Shown here: one piece after another, positions 10,806-20,860 of the stretch | Numbering within the stretch: the stretch's first letter is position 1 | Layout of the letters: each line of letters begins with the position of its first letter | Assembly: GCA_002989075.1 (NCBI GenBank) | Contig: PSQN01000007.1 | Coordinates: 1,430,206 to 1,494,205, forward strand | Length of the DNA stretch: 64,000 nucleotides | Direction: 5' to 3' | DNA from: Arthonia radiata | Taxonomy: Eukaryota; Ascomycota; Arthoniomycetes; Arthoniales; Arthoniaceae | Made by a program: the position numbers and the translations under genes | The notes under the pieces: generated by a model | The model's input: only the letters and a program-made list of their open reading frames with translations | What the model was told of the DNA's origin: nothing | Database searches by the model: none

Positions 10806-13558
10806 ATGTCCCAAGAGCCGCCCAAGAAGCGCACCAAACGCGATGACGGTGATGAAGACTATCGCCCTGATACTTCCGAGCGAGACGCCGTTGAGCGAGA
10901 AATCATTGACCTAGATGAATTGGAGGATGGTGGTCGAACTCTACACGTCGACACTGATGTTGCTCAATCGCGCTACGATGCTAACAAGGACGGGCCACCT
11001 GAACACCCGGCTTATCACCGCCTCTTCAGTGAGGCTCATGACGCCATGACTTTCATCAGAAACAGAGCAATGACAACTCTGACCGGCCGCTCCAGCAAGC
11101 ATCTTTCCAGACTCTACGAACGTCTGGACGCCGTCGCCCGAGTTCCACGACCCGATATTGTGCGTATTGCTCTGGTCGGCCAGCCCGGCAGTGGCAAGAG
11201 CTCCCTCATCAACTCAATTTTGGACTGTCCAGGCCTTGCAGTCACTGGATCTTCCGGCTCGTCTTGCACTAACGTAGCCGTGGAATTCACTGCACCACTG
11301 CCGAATCAAGCTGCGCTGCTCGCAGCTGAGGTCAATTTTCATGACGAAGGCCTGCGAGACTTTGTTCTGCAAGTCGTCGAGGACTACCGTCGGCCACTCG
11401 CAGATTCCGAGGACATGGACGCAGATGACGACGAGGATGAGTCCGGCAAGTCTGGCAATCACGAAAAGGACAATCTTCAGGCCGAGAATGCTTTTTCGAT
11501 GCTCTCAGGTCTGTTACGCGTTCATACGAAATTCTCTGATGAAGGCCAACTCCGGGCATACTTGGACTTCAACGAAGTCGGAGAAGATGGGCAATCAAAT
11601 CTTAATCACGTCGTTGATGAGCTCCACTGCTACCTCAACGAGCTGATAAATACAGTCTGCTTCCAGAGCCGATCCAAGATGCGCTTCCTCCAAGCGAATA
11701 CCGCCAAAGACTTGAATTGGTTCTTGCAGCCATTCACGCGTGTCTTCGCCACCAAGGGCGAGCCACAGCTCTGGCCGCTAGTGAAGCGTGTGCGCATTGG
11801 ATTGCAGAAGTGTTCACTTCTGGATCACGTCATCATTGCTGATCTGCCTGGACTTGACGATGACAACAGGCTCAGGTGTCAAGCTACACACGAGTATCTG
11901 CACAAGTGTGACGCAGGTATGATAGTGCAGGATCCAGTGACCCATGCGATTCTTGCTAACTACATTCTGCAGCTTGGGTGATTGCTCAGATCAACCGGGT
12001 CTGTGATAGCACCCACGTCTCAACCACCATCAGAAATCTGACAAAGCGGATGGACGGACGTGTAGCACTTGTGTGCACTCATTCCGATGTTGGAGCCAAC
12101 GCAGATCTTTTCAATGACCTGAAAATGCGTTTCCCTTGTGACGACCTTACGGCACTCAATGCAGCTAGGGAGGAGCTTCAGCAGACAAAGAAGATGGCAG
12201 GTCGCACGGAGAGAATTCTTCTCATCGAGAAGGACCGTGAAACTAAGAAGGATTTGCGAGACATCTGGAACCAACAGAAGCGCGAGATACAAGCGGCAAA
12301 TTACTCCAATTTCCTCAGCCTTGTTCAGCTGCGAGTTAAGTATGTGCAGGCGGACATGAAGCGCCGTTTCCCGACGCTTCGTGTCTTCGGCGCCAGCAAC
12401 GATCTCTACACCCGACTCAGATTTGACAATCCTAACAAGAACTTTCATCAGCTTCAGGTCGACCACACGGGCATTAGGGAACTCAGACATCACAGTCTCA
12501 AGATCCCGGGTGATCGGTCCTGGAAGACCACACAGAACTACTACCGAGGTCCACTGAAGGATTTCCGGGACCTTCTTGCCATTGTGGTTCAGAGCAGGGG
12601 CATACAAGGTCGCCATGAGTGGCAGGACAAGCTCGAAATTCCTTTCGCCGCTATCAAGCGCAATACCACGGATTACTTCGAATCTGGTGTTGGGCTGTTT
12701 GAGGATCTCATCACTAACCACATTGTGGCTTTTGTGGACAGACACCGACTGAGAGCCCAGGAAGCGTCCAAGAAGTGGGAAGAGGAGCCATTCACTCACA
12801 GCATCTACAATAAGTTTGCTCGTAATAAAGGCAGCTTTGGCCACCGCAAAGTTCCTCAACAAAACTGGAACGAGCAATTGGCTGGATCCATCAAGCGCGA
12901 CTTGAAGATTCGGTGGACAGATCTCCTGAACAAGCAGGAGGACAAGCAGAAGGCCTTCCTCACAACGCTATCCGCACGCCTGCAGAACAGCATACCAGGC
13001 GAGAATACCGAGAGCGAGGACGACAAGCCACTGTTCGTTCAACAATTCGAAGACATGACGACGCGTCAGAGCGACACTCTTAAATCAGCTATTGCGGACG
13101 ATTTTGGGAAGCTGCGCGACTTGGTCGGCAGCGTGCAGTGGCGCATGGAGGGGACCGGACCCGATTCCTACATTGCAAAAGAACTGACGTATACATACAA
13201 ATCCATCGCACAGGAGAGTGGTCCAGGGATGAAGAAGCGAATGCACGCGATCATGAAGGGCCGGCTGGAGGACCGCAACCGCGATATCATCCTCATCCTT
13301 GCTCATGTGGCCAGCAAAGAGTTCAAAGAGCGTCGCGAGCCTCATCGCGAGATATTCGACTCCGAAATCAGCAGCATCATCAGCAAGATCGAGGACAACT
13401 ACAAGGCCATGAGTGAGGATTTCCCGGCGGACGAAGAGTTGAACGAGGTGCGCAAGTCGCTGAATGAGCTGTTTGACAAAACGGTCAAGCCGAAGATGGA
13501 GAAGATTGAGCGAGCCCTGAAGGAGTTGCAGCGCCAGTATTTCGTCGATGCGCACTGA
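10806..13558 (+). CDS. Large nuclear GTPase, SLIP-GC/dynamin-like
   Basis: Two exons, 10806-11916 and 11973-13558, with a 56-bp intron containing GCTAAC before CTGCAG, give 898 residues. The N-terminus holds a basic nuclear localisation motif (PPKKRTKRDD) in an acidic, disordered leader. The G domain shows the P-loop GQPGSGKSSLIN (about residue 122), a switch-I-like SSCTNV, the G3 motif DLPGLDDDN and a G4-like CTHSDVG. An acidic insert (DADDDEDESG) sits inside the G domain. The second half is long, helical and charged, as in dynamin-superfamily stalks. Fungal homologues are usually annotated as nuclear GTPase SLIP-GC, a name taken from a vertebrate protein. The fungal role is unknown. Family placement is good; function is inferred only. 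Confidence 0.82.
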
Positions 13559-13914
13559 GAACCTGCCCAAGCTAGGAAGGGTCTAGAATCACCACAGAGT
13601 AGGAGAGCACGTCCACTCAAGACATCTTGACTGAAAGGAGCGACACGTTGAACTGTTGGAGCATGGCCTCCACATACTCACAATCTATTATGTAGATAGT
13701 CAACGCGAGTTGATGGCAGCTTGTGTGAGCGTGCCTCTAATGTGCTTCCTCATGGCGTTGCGGGGTCTTCGCTCGGGCCGAACGTGAGCGCCGAGGCATC
13801 ATTGTGGCTTGTGACTTTAGCTCTGACCTTCACGGATGTATTGAAACACGAAAATGGTTGAAGCAGCAATGATGACTGGTTCATGTGGCTGTCACGACGG
13901 TTTTTGCACGTATC
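13559..13914. other. Short intergenic region
   Basis: About 350 bases holding the 3' UTR of the GTPase gene and the promoter of the acyl-CoA dehydrogenase gene. No other signal seen. Confidence 0.4.
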
Positions 13915-15297
13915 ATGAGCGCCACGCACTCCAAGAAGGAGGCCGACGCCGCAGCTTCTCTTTCAGAACCTGTGCAGGCGTTTGGGCTTCTAGCACCTTG
14001 GGCTGAGCCAGCCTACGTCAACGATCTCGAGAGCCCGTACTACGATGAGTCTCATCATCGTTTGCGAAGGCACGTCCGTGACTTCATCGACAGACATGTC
14101 ATCCCACATCAGCTTGACTGGGAGGCCGCCGGCGGCGCTCCACGCGACATTGCGTTGAAGTTCACAGCTACTGGGATACCGCACGGCGATGTGCCAAAAG
14201 CCTACCGTCCGCGCGATTTCCACGCCATTGCTGGCATTGACGTGGACAAGCTAGACGCATTCCACATGCTGGTCATGACGGACGAGACAAGCCGAGTAGA
14301 GGGCGGCGTTACAACCAGCTTGGCTGGCGCAAGCGTTATTGGCGCTCCACCAAGTCAGCATTCTCATGGTCAATAAGTCTCCACAACGCTTACACAAGCA
14401 GTAATCAATCACGGCACCCCGGAACAGAAGGCGCGATTCTTGCCGGGCTTGTTTACGTGGGACACCTCCTTCTCTCTTGGTATCACAGAGCCGACCGGCG
14501 GCAGTGACGTGTCAGCAATACGTACGACCGCCCGCAAGAATGCGCAAGGCACACACTATATTGTCAAGGGGCACAAGAAGTGGATCACGGGCACGCCGTG
14601 GGCGACACATATGACAACGGCTGTGCGGACGGGTGACGCTGGCTTCGCGGGCATAAGCTTGCTGGTCATACCGATGACTGCAAAAGGTGTATCCTACAGG
14701 CGTATACCAAACTCGGGCCAAGCTGCTGGTGGAGCCAGCATGGTCACCCTTGACAATGTCGAAGTGCCAGTGGACAATCTGATCGGCACAGAAAACCAAG
14801 GCTTCCCGCTGATCATGACAAATTTCAATAAAGAGCGTTTTGTGCTCGCTGTTGGCTGCAACAGGAAGGCACGAACGTGCTTGAGTACAGCTCTGCAGTA
14901 TGCCCACGAACGCGAGACGTTCGGCCAGCCGCTGGCCAGTCACCAGATCATCCGCCACAAGCTGACCACGCTCGCACGCAAGGTTGAGAGCCACTGGGCC
15001 TGGCTGGAGCAGCTCTGCTATCACGTCAACAAAAAGGGCTGGAGAGACCCTGCTGTAGCTGGTCGGGTCGCACTTGCAAAGGTTGAAGGCGGTCAAATCT
15101 TGGAGCTTGCTGCGCGAGAAGCTCAGCAAGTCCTGGGAGGCGCTGGCTATCAGAAAGGCGGTGTTGGCGGCGTCGTCGAACAGGTATCACGCGACCTACG
15201 CATGATGGTTGTAGGTGGCGGCTCTGAAGAGATTCTTGGCGACCTAGCTTACAGAGAAGAGATCAAGCGTGCGAAAAAGAAGGGTGCAATGCTGTAG
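13915..15297 (+). CDS. Acyl-CoA dehydrogenase family flavoprotein
   Basis: Exons 13915-14353 and 14402-15297, with a 48-bp intron (GTCAGC donor, AAGCAG acceptor), give 444 residues. The start is the ATG at 13915; a GTG ten codons earlier is not credible. The N-terminal helical domain (HRLRRHVRDFIDRHVIPHQLDWE) is followed by the FAD/substrate segment LGITEPTGGSDVS and KKWITGTPWA. The C-terminal helical domain has YAHERETFGQPLASHQIIRHKL, then QQVLGGAGYQKGG and RDLRMMVVGGGSEEI. The acidic pair in GGGSEEI sits where short- and medium-chain enzymes keep the catalytic Glu. These enzymes make the alpha-beta double bond of acyl-CoA in beta-oxidation or amino-acid breakdown. Chain-length preference cannot be read. 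No SKL-type peroxisomal tail is present. Confidence 0.9.
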
Positions 15298-16053
15298 CTG
15301 GAAATTGGTCGGTAATCATGCTCCGCGTATTCAGCAGTACCGGCCCCGATCTTCGTGTAGAGCAGAGCAAGGTAATTAATCCGCACATAACCTGGCATAA
15401 GCACCGGCGGGAGCCAATTATCAAGCATCGTGAACTACCGTCATTGTCCCCTTCCACTGCCTCCAACGTATCGATGATAGTATTTTGACACCTGATCCAC
15501 GGGCTGACGTCAACGTCGATTATCACGTTCAGTCGATTCCAAGGTCACGCAAAATCCTCACTGCCGTCCGTGGTTTCTGGTCAGCCCCTTGTAGTAGCCT
15601 CACAATACGTAAAGCACAGCGCCGTTCCTACTGCCGCTGGCGACTACGCGCAGTCTAGCAAATTGAGCCAACGCCAACTACCAGCAAGCAGTGGCGAGGT
15701 GTAGGACACTCATTGGTTGGATGCAAGCATCTCACGCCAGTGTCTAAAAATTCATGATAGTAGACGTGGAGTGGAATGTAGTTCATGTTCTTTGAGTGGC
15801 ACGGAAATGAACCATGGCTTGCTAATGCTTTGCAGATGGGCGAAGGTGCCGAGGCAGACATCTTGGTTGCTAATCCATCAAAGCAACGTTTGCTTCTGGG
15901 CTATGGTTGTGCTGTCTCCGCGCATCCATAGCCAAATTCCTTCAATCTTCAGCTTGGCTGGAAACTCAGAACCTACCGATCAGATTCGACTCAGACTGTG
16001 CTGCAAAGCTTCAGCCTTTCCTCAGGCATTCCACCTCTCCTGTCACCCTCGCT
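15298..16053. other. Intergenic region
   Basis: About 750 bases with short ORFs on both strands, none with a recognisable domain, codon character or paralogue in this window. Confidence 0.4.
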
Positions 16054-16530
16054 TCAGTCTCTACCTAGCTTCTCGGTCTTCTTTCTGAGCTCATCAACTG
16101 CCTTCTTTGCGGTCTCATTGCCGACGTCAAGCTTCTCCACCTCTTCAAGCAAGACCCATTTCACCATGTTCAGTAAGCGAGTGCCTTCCGCAATCGCAGT
16201 GTTGCTTGAGAGGGTACGAGGTGGTCCCTCAGCCAGACGGTCGTGCCAATTGCACTCGGCCTCGTACCACTCCAACTCTCTGGGGTCCCCATCATTATCT
16301 CCGATCTCTGCGGCTTCGCAGCAGGCGTGATATTCGTATTTTTGCGCATCTCGGAACCCTCGCGTCGACTCTTGGCGTAATGCTCTGTCGCACATCATCA
16401 GGTACTGGATGATCTCGGTCAAGACCTCTTGCTTCGATTCTGCGTGGACGGCTTTCTGTTTCTTGTTGGCATGCTCGTCATTGACTCCGTCTTCCATGAC
16501 CGATGTCGGATCGAGCTCATGTTTAGACAT
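16054..16530 (-). CDS. Small acidic helical protein, cluster family member A
   Basis: A single exon of 158 residues from the ATG at 16530 (an upstream in-frame TTG is not used). The N-terminal 35 residues are hydrophilic with a basic patch (ANKKQKAVH). The conserved part begins EVLTEIIQYLMMCDRALRQ, then a Tyr/Cys segment (QKYEYHACCEAA), then ELEWYEAECNWHDRLAEG and AIAEGTRLLNMVKWVLLEEV, ending in Lys/Glu-rich helix. The same order of motifs occurs in the genes at 19286, 25444, 26463, 27198 and 27911. I know no named domain for it and see no catalytic signature, signal peptide or membrane segment. It is likely an all-helical intracellular protein. Confidence 0.65.
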   Translation of the reverse strand: MSKHELDPTSVMEDGVNDEHANKKQKAVHAESKQEVLTEIIQYLMMCDRALRQESTRGFRDAQKYEYHACCEAAEIGDNDGDPRELEWYEAECNWHDRLAEGPPRTLSSNTAIAEGTRLLNMVKWVLLEEVEKLDVGNETAKKAVDELRKKTEKLGRD

Positions 16531-17287
16531 GGTTGCTTGGCTTGAGGTTGTCAAGGCTAGGAGAGTTGGGGGTGGAGATGATGGAGGAATGATGGAAGGA
16601 GGAGGAACGGCTGACGGGGAAAGTTTCGTGAACCTTGACGCTCATGTAGGTGAGCCTATGAGCTTCCAGCTAACCGTGCGGCGGATTAGACGAAACATTT
16701 TCCAGCTCATATACGGAAAGGGCGATAAAGCATGCAGTATCCAGCGAAGTGGTCCTTATAAAGCATCGTTCAACATCTCACCTAATCCAGAGCAATATCG
16801 TGATGCATTAAGCTGGGTCTGTCAACAGTGTGTAAAGATCTTTACGGCCTTCAAAATTTACATTTCGAAGGTGTATAGTAATATCAATATGTGCCGTAGC
16901 GACTTGGCGAAGCAAGAGACCGTCCTGAGTTTAACGCCCTCAGCTTGCCTCCGGAAGCTGCGATGACAGATGGTACAGCCTGCTGGAAGTGACTGCAGTC
17001 AGATTCTGAGAAGCTTCGGCTGGTTCAGAATGTGCTCAATGACCCATCGGGTGCGATGATGCTAGGAGTACACGAGGTTCCGTCCAATCGATCCCTCACG
17101 CATGCACAACTGCCACCAAAGCTCAAGCAGCATACTGGAGGACAGGGCTTCTTTATATCATTAGACCTGCATTCAATGCTTTGCTATGAAAATGTGGCCA
17201 CAAGCTTCCTCGGGCTCATACAGCATTAGGTTGTGTAGTGCCACGTTGGACGCCAAGAGTGATGTCTTGGCGTCAGGGGCTTCGTAA
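16531..17287. other. Intergenic region with a 10-bp hairpin
   Basis: No gene is seen. At 17249-17274 a perfect 10-bp inverted repeat (GACGCCAAGA / TCTTGGCGTC) flanks a 6-base loop. It lies just beyond the 3' end of the family fragment at 17288 and could act as a terminator-like or cruciform structure. Confidence 0.4.
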
Positions 17288-17521
17288 TCACGTGCTCATC
17301 ATCGTTGATATCCGTTTTGAAGGAGCCCAATACTCAGCCTCGCGTTCGTACTCCTGGTATCTACGAGCTTCGTCAGGATCTGCCCGATGCCATCCGGGGG
17401 ACCCAGTAGAAGCTAAGTCATCCCTCAATGAGGCGTAGATGTATCGCTGCCGCTGACTGAAGAGGTTCGTGGAAATTTGTTGCCTTCCACTAGCGCTTAC
17501 ATACATATCTCGCAAGCTCAT
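17288..17521 (-). pseudogene. Fragment of the small helical protein family, member B
   Basis: A 77-codon ORF from an ATG at 17521. Its middle, RQRYIYASLRDDL ... DEARRYQEYEREAEYW, lines up by motif order with QKYEYHACCEAAEI ... PRELEWYEAECNWHDRL in member A. The first helix (YLxxC) and the final Leu-rich helix are missing or out of frame. An intron with a GTATGT donor near 17505 and a CTTCAG acceptor could replace the first residues. I read it as a truncated copy; a divergent intact gene with unseen exons is the alternative. Confidence 0.4.
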
Positions 17522-17622
17522 AAGGACGGCAAATCACGGATATCAGCTCAATACATTCCGAAAGGCAGTCTCTCCTGGAACCAAGCTATTGATACCAGAC
17601 ACGTGAACGCTGTGACTTCAGC

Positions 17623-18609
17623 ATGGCGACTGCATCATCAGGAGTCCACTTAATACTTACCGGTGCTACCGGCCTGGTGGGGTCGGCAGTCCTACATGCT
17701 ATGCTACGCAACCCAGCCATTCAACGCATCTCGGTAATCTCTCGTCGTGATGTGCAGCAAGTGACCGATTACCAGTCAGCAAACCCAGAGACTGCGGATC
17801 GATGCATTGTCTACAAGCACAGTGACTTCGCTACGCTCCCGGCGGAAGAAACTCTCAGCAAGCTCAGAGATGCTAAAGGCATCGTTTGGGCGCTTGGAAT
17901 CAGCCAAAACCTGGTCGATGAAATGACTTACCAGAAGATTACGGTCGACTATCCTCTTCTCTGGGCTCGTGCGTTAGCACAACAGCGACTACGCAATGGC
18001 AAAATGGACGCCTCAGCTTCCACCGAATCAGGCAGAACGGCTTCAGGCCCGACGGTCTCCAACCCTGCGGTCTCTGCTTCAACTCCGACTGAGCCCGCCA
18101 GTGATTCAACCACCTCTGATCCTTCGACCGGTGATAAGCCCGCGGCAACTGGAGCTGCATCAGACGCAGACGGTCCATTCAGTTTCGTTTATGTATCCGG
18201 TGAGGGAGCAACTTTGTCACCAGGCTTCTTCACGCCTCGCTTCGGACGCGTGAAGGGCGTTGCTGAGCAGTCCCTTCTAGATTTGAGCGCAGAAGATGAC
18301 TTGCGCACAAGTTTGAGCATCTACAATGCGCGTGCTGGAGTAGTCGATCCTGCTGATCACGCTGAGATCACGAAGTACGTGGGAGGAGATACTCGGTTGC
18401 AGAAGAAGCTCGAGGCGCCTGTGAGGGCCGTCTTGCGAAGCACTGTGAAGAAGATCATGAGTCCAACCGTTAATCTTGGTGACGCGCTGGTAAGGCTTGC
18501 TAAGGGTAACGGCGAACCTATCCCAGACGGTCCAGGAGTCAGCGTCGGCGGAAGGATACTTGGTAACGTCGCTCTACGAAGGATCGGAGGGCTCGACGGA
18601 CTGCCGTAA
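17623..18609 (+). CDS. NAD(P)-binding Rossmann-fold protein (Fmp52/TIP30-like)
   Basis: A single exon of 328 residues. It starts MATASSGVHLILTGATGLVG, a clear beta-alpha-beta dinucleotide-binding motif (TGATGLVGSAV) of atypical short-chain dehydrogenases. VISRRD ends the second strand. SFVYVSGEGAT lies where the catalytic Ser region of extended SDRs falls. A low-complexity insert rich in Ser, Thr, Ala and Pro (about residues 130-180) interrupts the fold and is likely a surface loop. Fmp52-type proteins sit on the outer mitochondrial membrane in yeast; location here is unknown. No catalytic YxxxK pair is obvious, so it may bind a nucleotide without redox activity. Confidence 0.8.
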   Translation: MATASSGVHLILTGATGLVGSAVLHAMLRNPAIQRISVISRRDVQQVTDYQSANPETADRCIVYKHSDFATLPAEETLSKLRDAKGIVWALGISQNLVDEMTYQKITVDYPLLWARALAQQRLRNGKMDASASTESGRTASGPTVSNPAVSASTPTEPASDSTTSDPSTGDKPAATGAASDADGPFSFVYVSGEGATLSPGFFTPRFGRVKGVAEQSLLDLSAEDDLRTSLSIYNARAGVVDPADHAEITKYVGGDTRLQKKLEAPVRAVLRSTVKKIMSPTVNLGDALVRLAKGNGEPIPDGPGVSVGGRILGNVALRRIGGLDGLP

Positions 18610-19285
18610 GCGTCCTATGACAGAGGCCGTTCGGCCAGTGTAGGTGATCTCACCAGCATTCAGGACTACCAGTCTTCCTCCCGTCACAAGCAATTGATGA
18701 CGCCACAGTCTCCTCACAAGGTTCTCTTTGCTGTTTACTTCGGATCTAACGATGCTCTGCGCTTTTGACTTGCTGGTTGCAGAACGTATCAATACCTTAC
18801 GACTATTTCCAGCATGCGTGACAATCGGTATCCGATCAGTCGTAAGCGATGGATCGCAGCGTGAAGGACACATTCTCAGTCTGTACGAGCTGGGATGGAC
18901 AGCACTCGTGCCCTTCAATTCTGCGAGTTTGGTTCAACATTCCAAACAGTATCGCGCAATCCTCAAACAGTATCTGGTCCTACCATCTCGGCAGCAGCGT
19001 CGAAGGAGGCGACGGCGTTGGTATGTCAACAGTCTCCAGTGCTTGCTACATGTCTTACTGCCTTCGTGAGATGTAGGAGAAAAGAAACATTGCAGTGATG
19101 ATTCACAGAATGGAAAAAAGCTCGACTTATCAAGGTACGCAGTCTTGAGATATCGAAAATACGTGGTTGGTTGGTTGGTTGGTTGTTGACTCAACGCGAT
19201 CCGCGCGAACCTCAGCTGCAAGCCTGCACAGCAACGCATTTTCATGAGAATGAGAATAAACGGACACGAAGTGGTTGCCATACTT
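18610..19285. other. Intergenic region with a GGTT microsatellite
   Basis: Convergent 3' region between the Rossmann-fold gene and the repeat protein. At 19165-19184 there are five exact GGTT units. Nothing else is recognisable. Confidence 0.5.
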
Positions 19286-20236
19286 TTAGAGTTTCTCCCG
19301 AACACTCTCAGAACATCGCTTCCAACAGCTTCTCCACCTTCTTGTGTAGATTTTCGGCGAGCTGTACGCTCTCAGCGCTGGCCTCGCATCGTAACAAGCC
19401 TCGGTGATCTCCTCCTTCATCGTCATGAGCAGCTCCCTCATCATATCGTCCACCAGTTCCTGAGCACTGTTATCTACGAAGGACGATCCAAGCGCGACGT
19501 CACAACTGGTCACTCCACCCTCTCCTTGTTGGGCCCACTCGCATTCATTGAGGTGCCACTGCTCCACGGCCCGATTGGTGTCCGTGACAGAGAATACGCT
19601 ATGGTTATGTTTGTCGACATTCGTCTGGCGATACGTCGCAAGGTCCTGCTGCTCGCGCACCCAGGGTTTACCGAGAGCTCCGGCAACCGCGGTGAGATAA
19701 TCCGTGAGCTCAGCAATTGCGTGGATGTTACACACGCGTGAATCGTCAGTCGTTGAAGAGGCGAGATCGATAGGGCCGGGCTGGTCTTGTGCGGCTGTCA
19801 ATGATGGTTCGGGGGTATGTGTGCGACTAATGACCGTCACAGACGCATCGAGGCTTTGCGTAAGACCAACGATATGCTGTGGCGCTGCGGGGCTTCCTGT
19901 TGGGCCATCGAACTGCGAAAGCGGTGCAGGGCTCTGCGTGTGCTCAATGACCTCCGGAGACGCTTCAGTAATGGGTGCAAGGCCAACGCCATCTGGAGAC
20001 GCTTCGGGACCGTGAGTAAGACGAACAGCTTGCAAAGATGCTTGGGAATTGCGCGTGACACCAGCGACTTGCGGAGACACCTCGGAAGTTTGTGTGAGGC
20101 CGACAGTCTGTGGTGATACTGCACGAGTGTGCGTTGGATCGATGATCTCAAGAGAAGCTTCGCGGCTGTTTGTGAGGTCGACGACCTCTAGGGAGGCTTC
20201 ACGGCTCAAGGTCAGGTCGACGACTTCCCTCGACAT
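19286..20236 (-). CDS. Family member C: 13-residue repeats (SIM-like) fused to the small helical domain
   Basis: A single reading frame of 316 residues from the ATG at 20236 (a GTG three codons earlier is in frame). Residues 5-147 are eleven tandem 13-residue units without an indel. The first two read VVDLT...REASLE, and later ones decay. A linker (QDQPGPIDLASS) follows, then a domain of the same type as the neighbours: HAIAELTDYLTAVAGAL, LATYRQTNVDKHN, AVEQWHLNECEWAQ and AQELVDDMMRELLMTMKEEI. VVDLT matches the core of SUMO-interacting motifs. The last 25 codons look frameshifted. The overlapping frame from about 19385 to 19313 continues the helix (SAESVQLAENLHKKVEKLLE), so the true end may lie there. 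Function unknown; a SUMO-reading adaptor is an inference. Confidence 0.6.
   Translation of the reverse strand: MSREVVDLTLSREASLEVVDLTNSREASLEIIDPTHTRAVSPQTVGLTQTSEVSPQVAGVTRNSQASLQAVRLTHGPEASPDGVGLAPITEASPEVIEHTQSPAPLSQFDGPTGSPAAPQHIVGLTQSLDASVTVISRTHTPEPSLTAAQDQPGPIDLASSTTDDSRVCNIHAIAELTDYLTAVAGALGKPWVREQQDLATYRQTNVDKHNHSVFSVTDTNRAVEQWHLNECEWAQQGEGGVTSCDVALGSSFVDNSAQELVDDMMRELLMTMKEEITEACYDARPALRAYSSPKIYTRRWRSCWKRCSESVREKL
19796..20224 (-). repeat. Eleven in-register 39-bp coding repeats
   Basis: Residues 5-147 of the gene at 19286-20236 form eleven units of exactly 13 residues. The loose consensus is [VI][VI][DG]LT-x-[ST]-x-EAS-[LP]-[EQ]. The two N-terminal units are nearly identical and the others have diverged by substitutions only. 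This is a minisatellite under reading-frame constraint. Confidence 0.8.
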
Positions 20237-20860
20237 CTTGAACACTATGCTTGCGGCAGACCTCTCAATAGCTTGCTGAGCTGACCAGTGGATGACCGGC
20301 GAGATTCCCGAGAAGACACGTGTATTGAGTGACAGAGAAGCAGATACGAAAGCGGCTAGATCTTGGCTCGGCTTTACGCGTCACGCGTTGACTCATTTCG
20401 TCACCACAGCAACAATGGGACAATCGCCCCACTTACATGCGAGGTAGCTGTTATGACTATCTCCGCAAAGACTTCAAGACGGTTGACTCGTTGCAATTCC
20501 ATGACTTTGCAGAAACCTTTGCGAGAACGTGGTGGATAGTATGCGTTTGTGTTCATCCTTCCACACTATGTCGGCAAGCAGCGGCGCCGCTACCACCACC
20601 CGTGTATCTCACCTCTGGTGAGGTCACCACGTGACCGGAATCAATTATCTATGCCTGTGAAGTCGGCTCTTCCTCTGTCGATCAACCCAAGAGACAGAAG
20701 CATCTGTTGTCTTCCATGTGCTAACTGCCTCCACCTGACAGATTGTTGCTACGATCTGGTAGGTGATAGAGGTCTTCGCCAATCAGTAGCTTGTCATCAT
20801 TCCAACCATTCTCAAACCCACTCGATTTTGCAGATCGAAACGAGACACACGAACAGACAT
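20237..20860. other. Intergenic region
   Basis: About 620 bases upstream of the repeat protein. It contains short ORFs only, with no repeats or motifs I can defend. Confidence 0.4.

Noticed and set aside
12020-12877. 285-codon antisense ORF across the GTPase gene
   Set aside because: The opposite strand encodes the conserved GTPase, and the antisense frame has no family character.
19796-20224. CRISPR-like array of 39-bp units
   Set aside because: The units are contiguous, have no spacers, keep a reading frame and lie in a eukaryotic gene.
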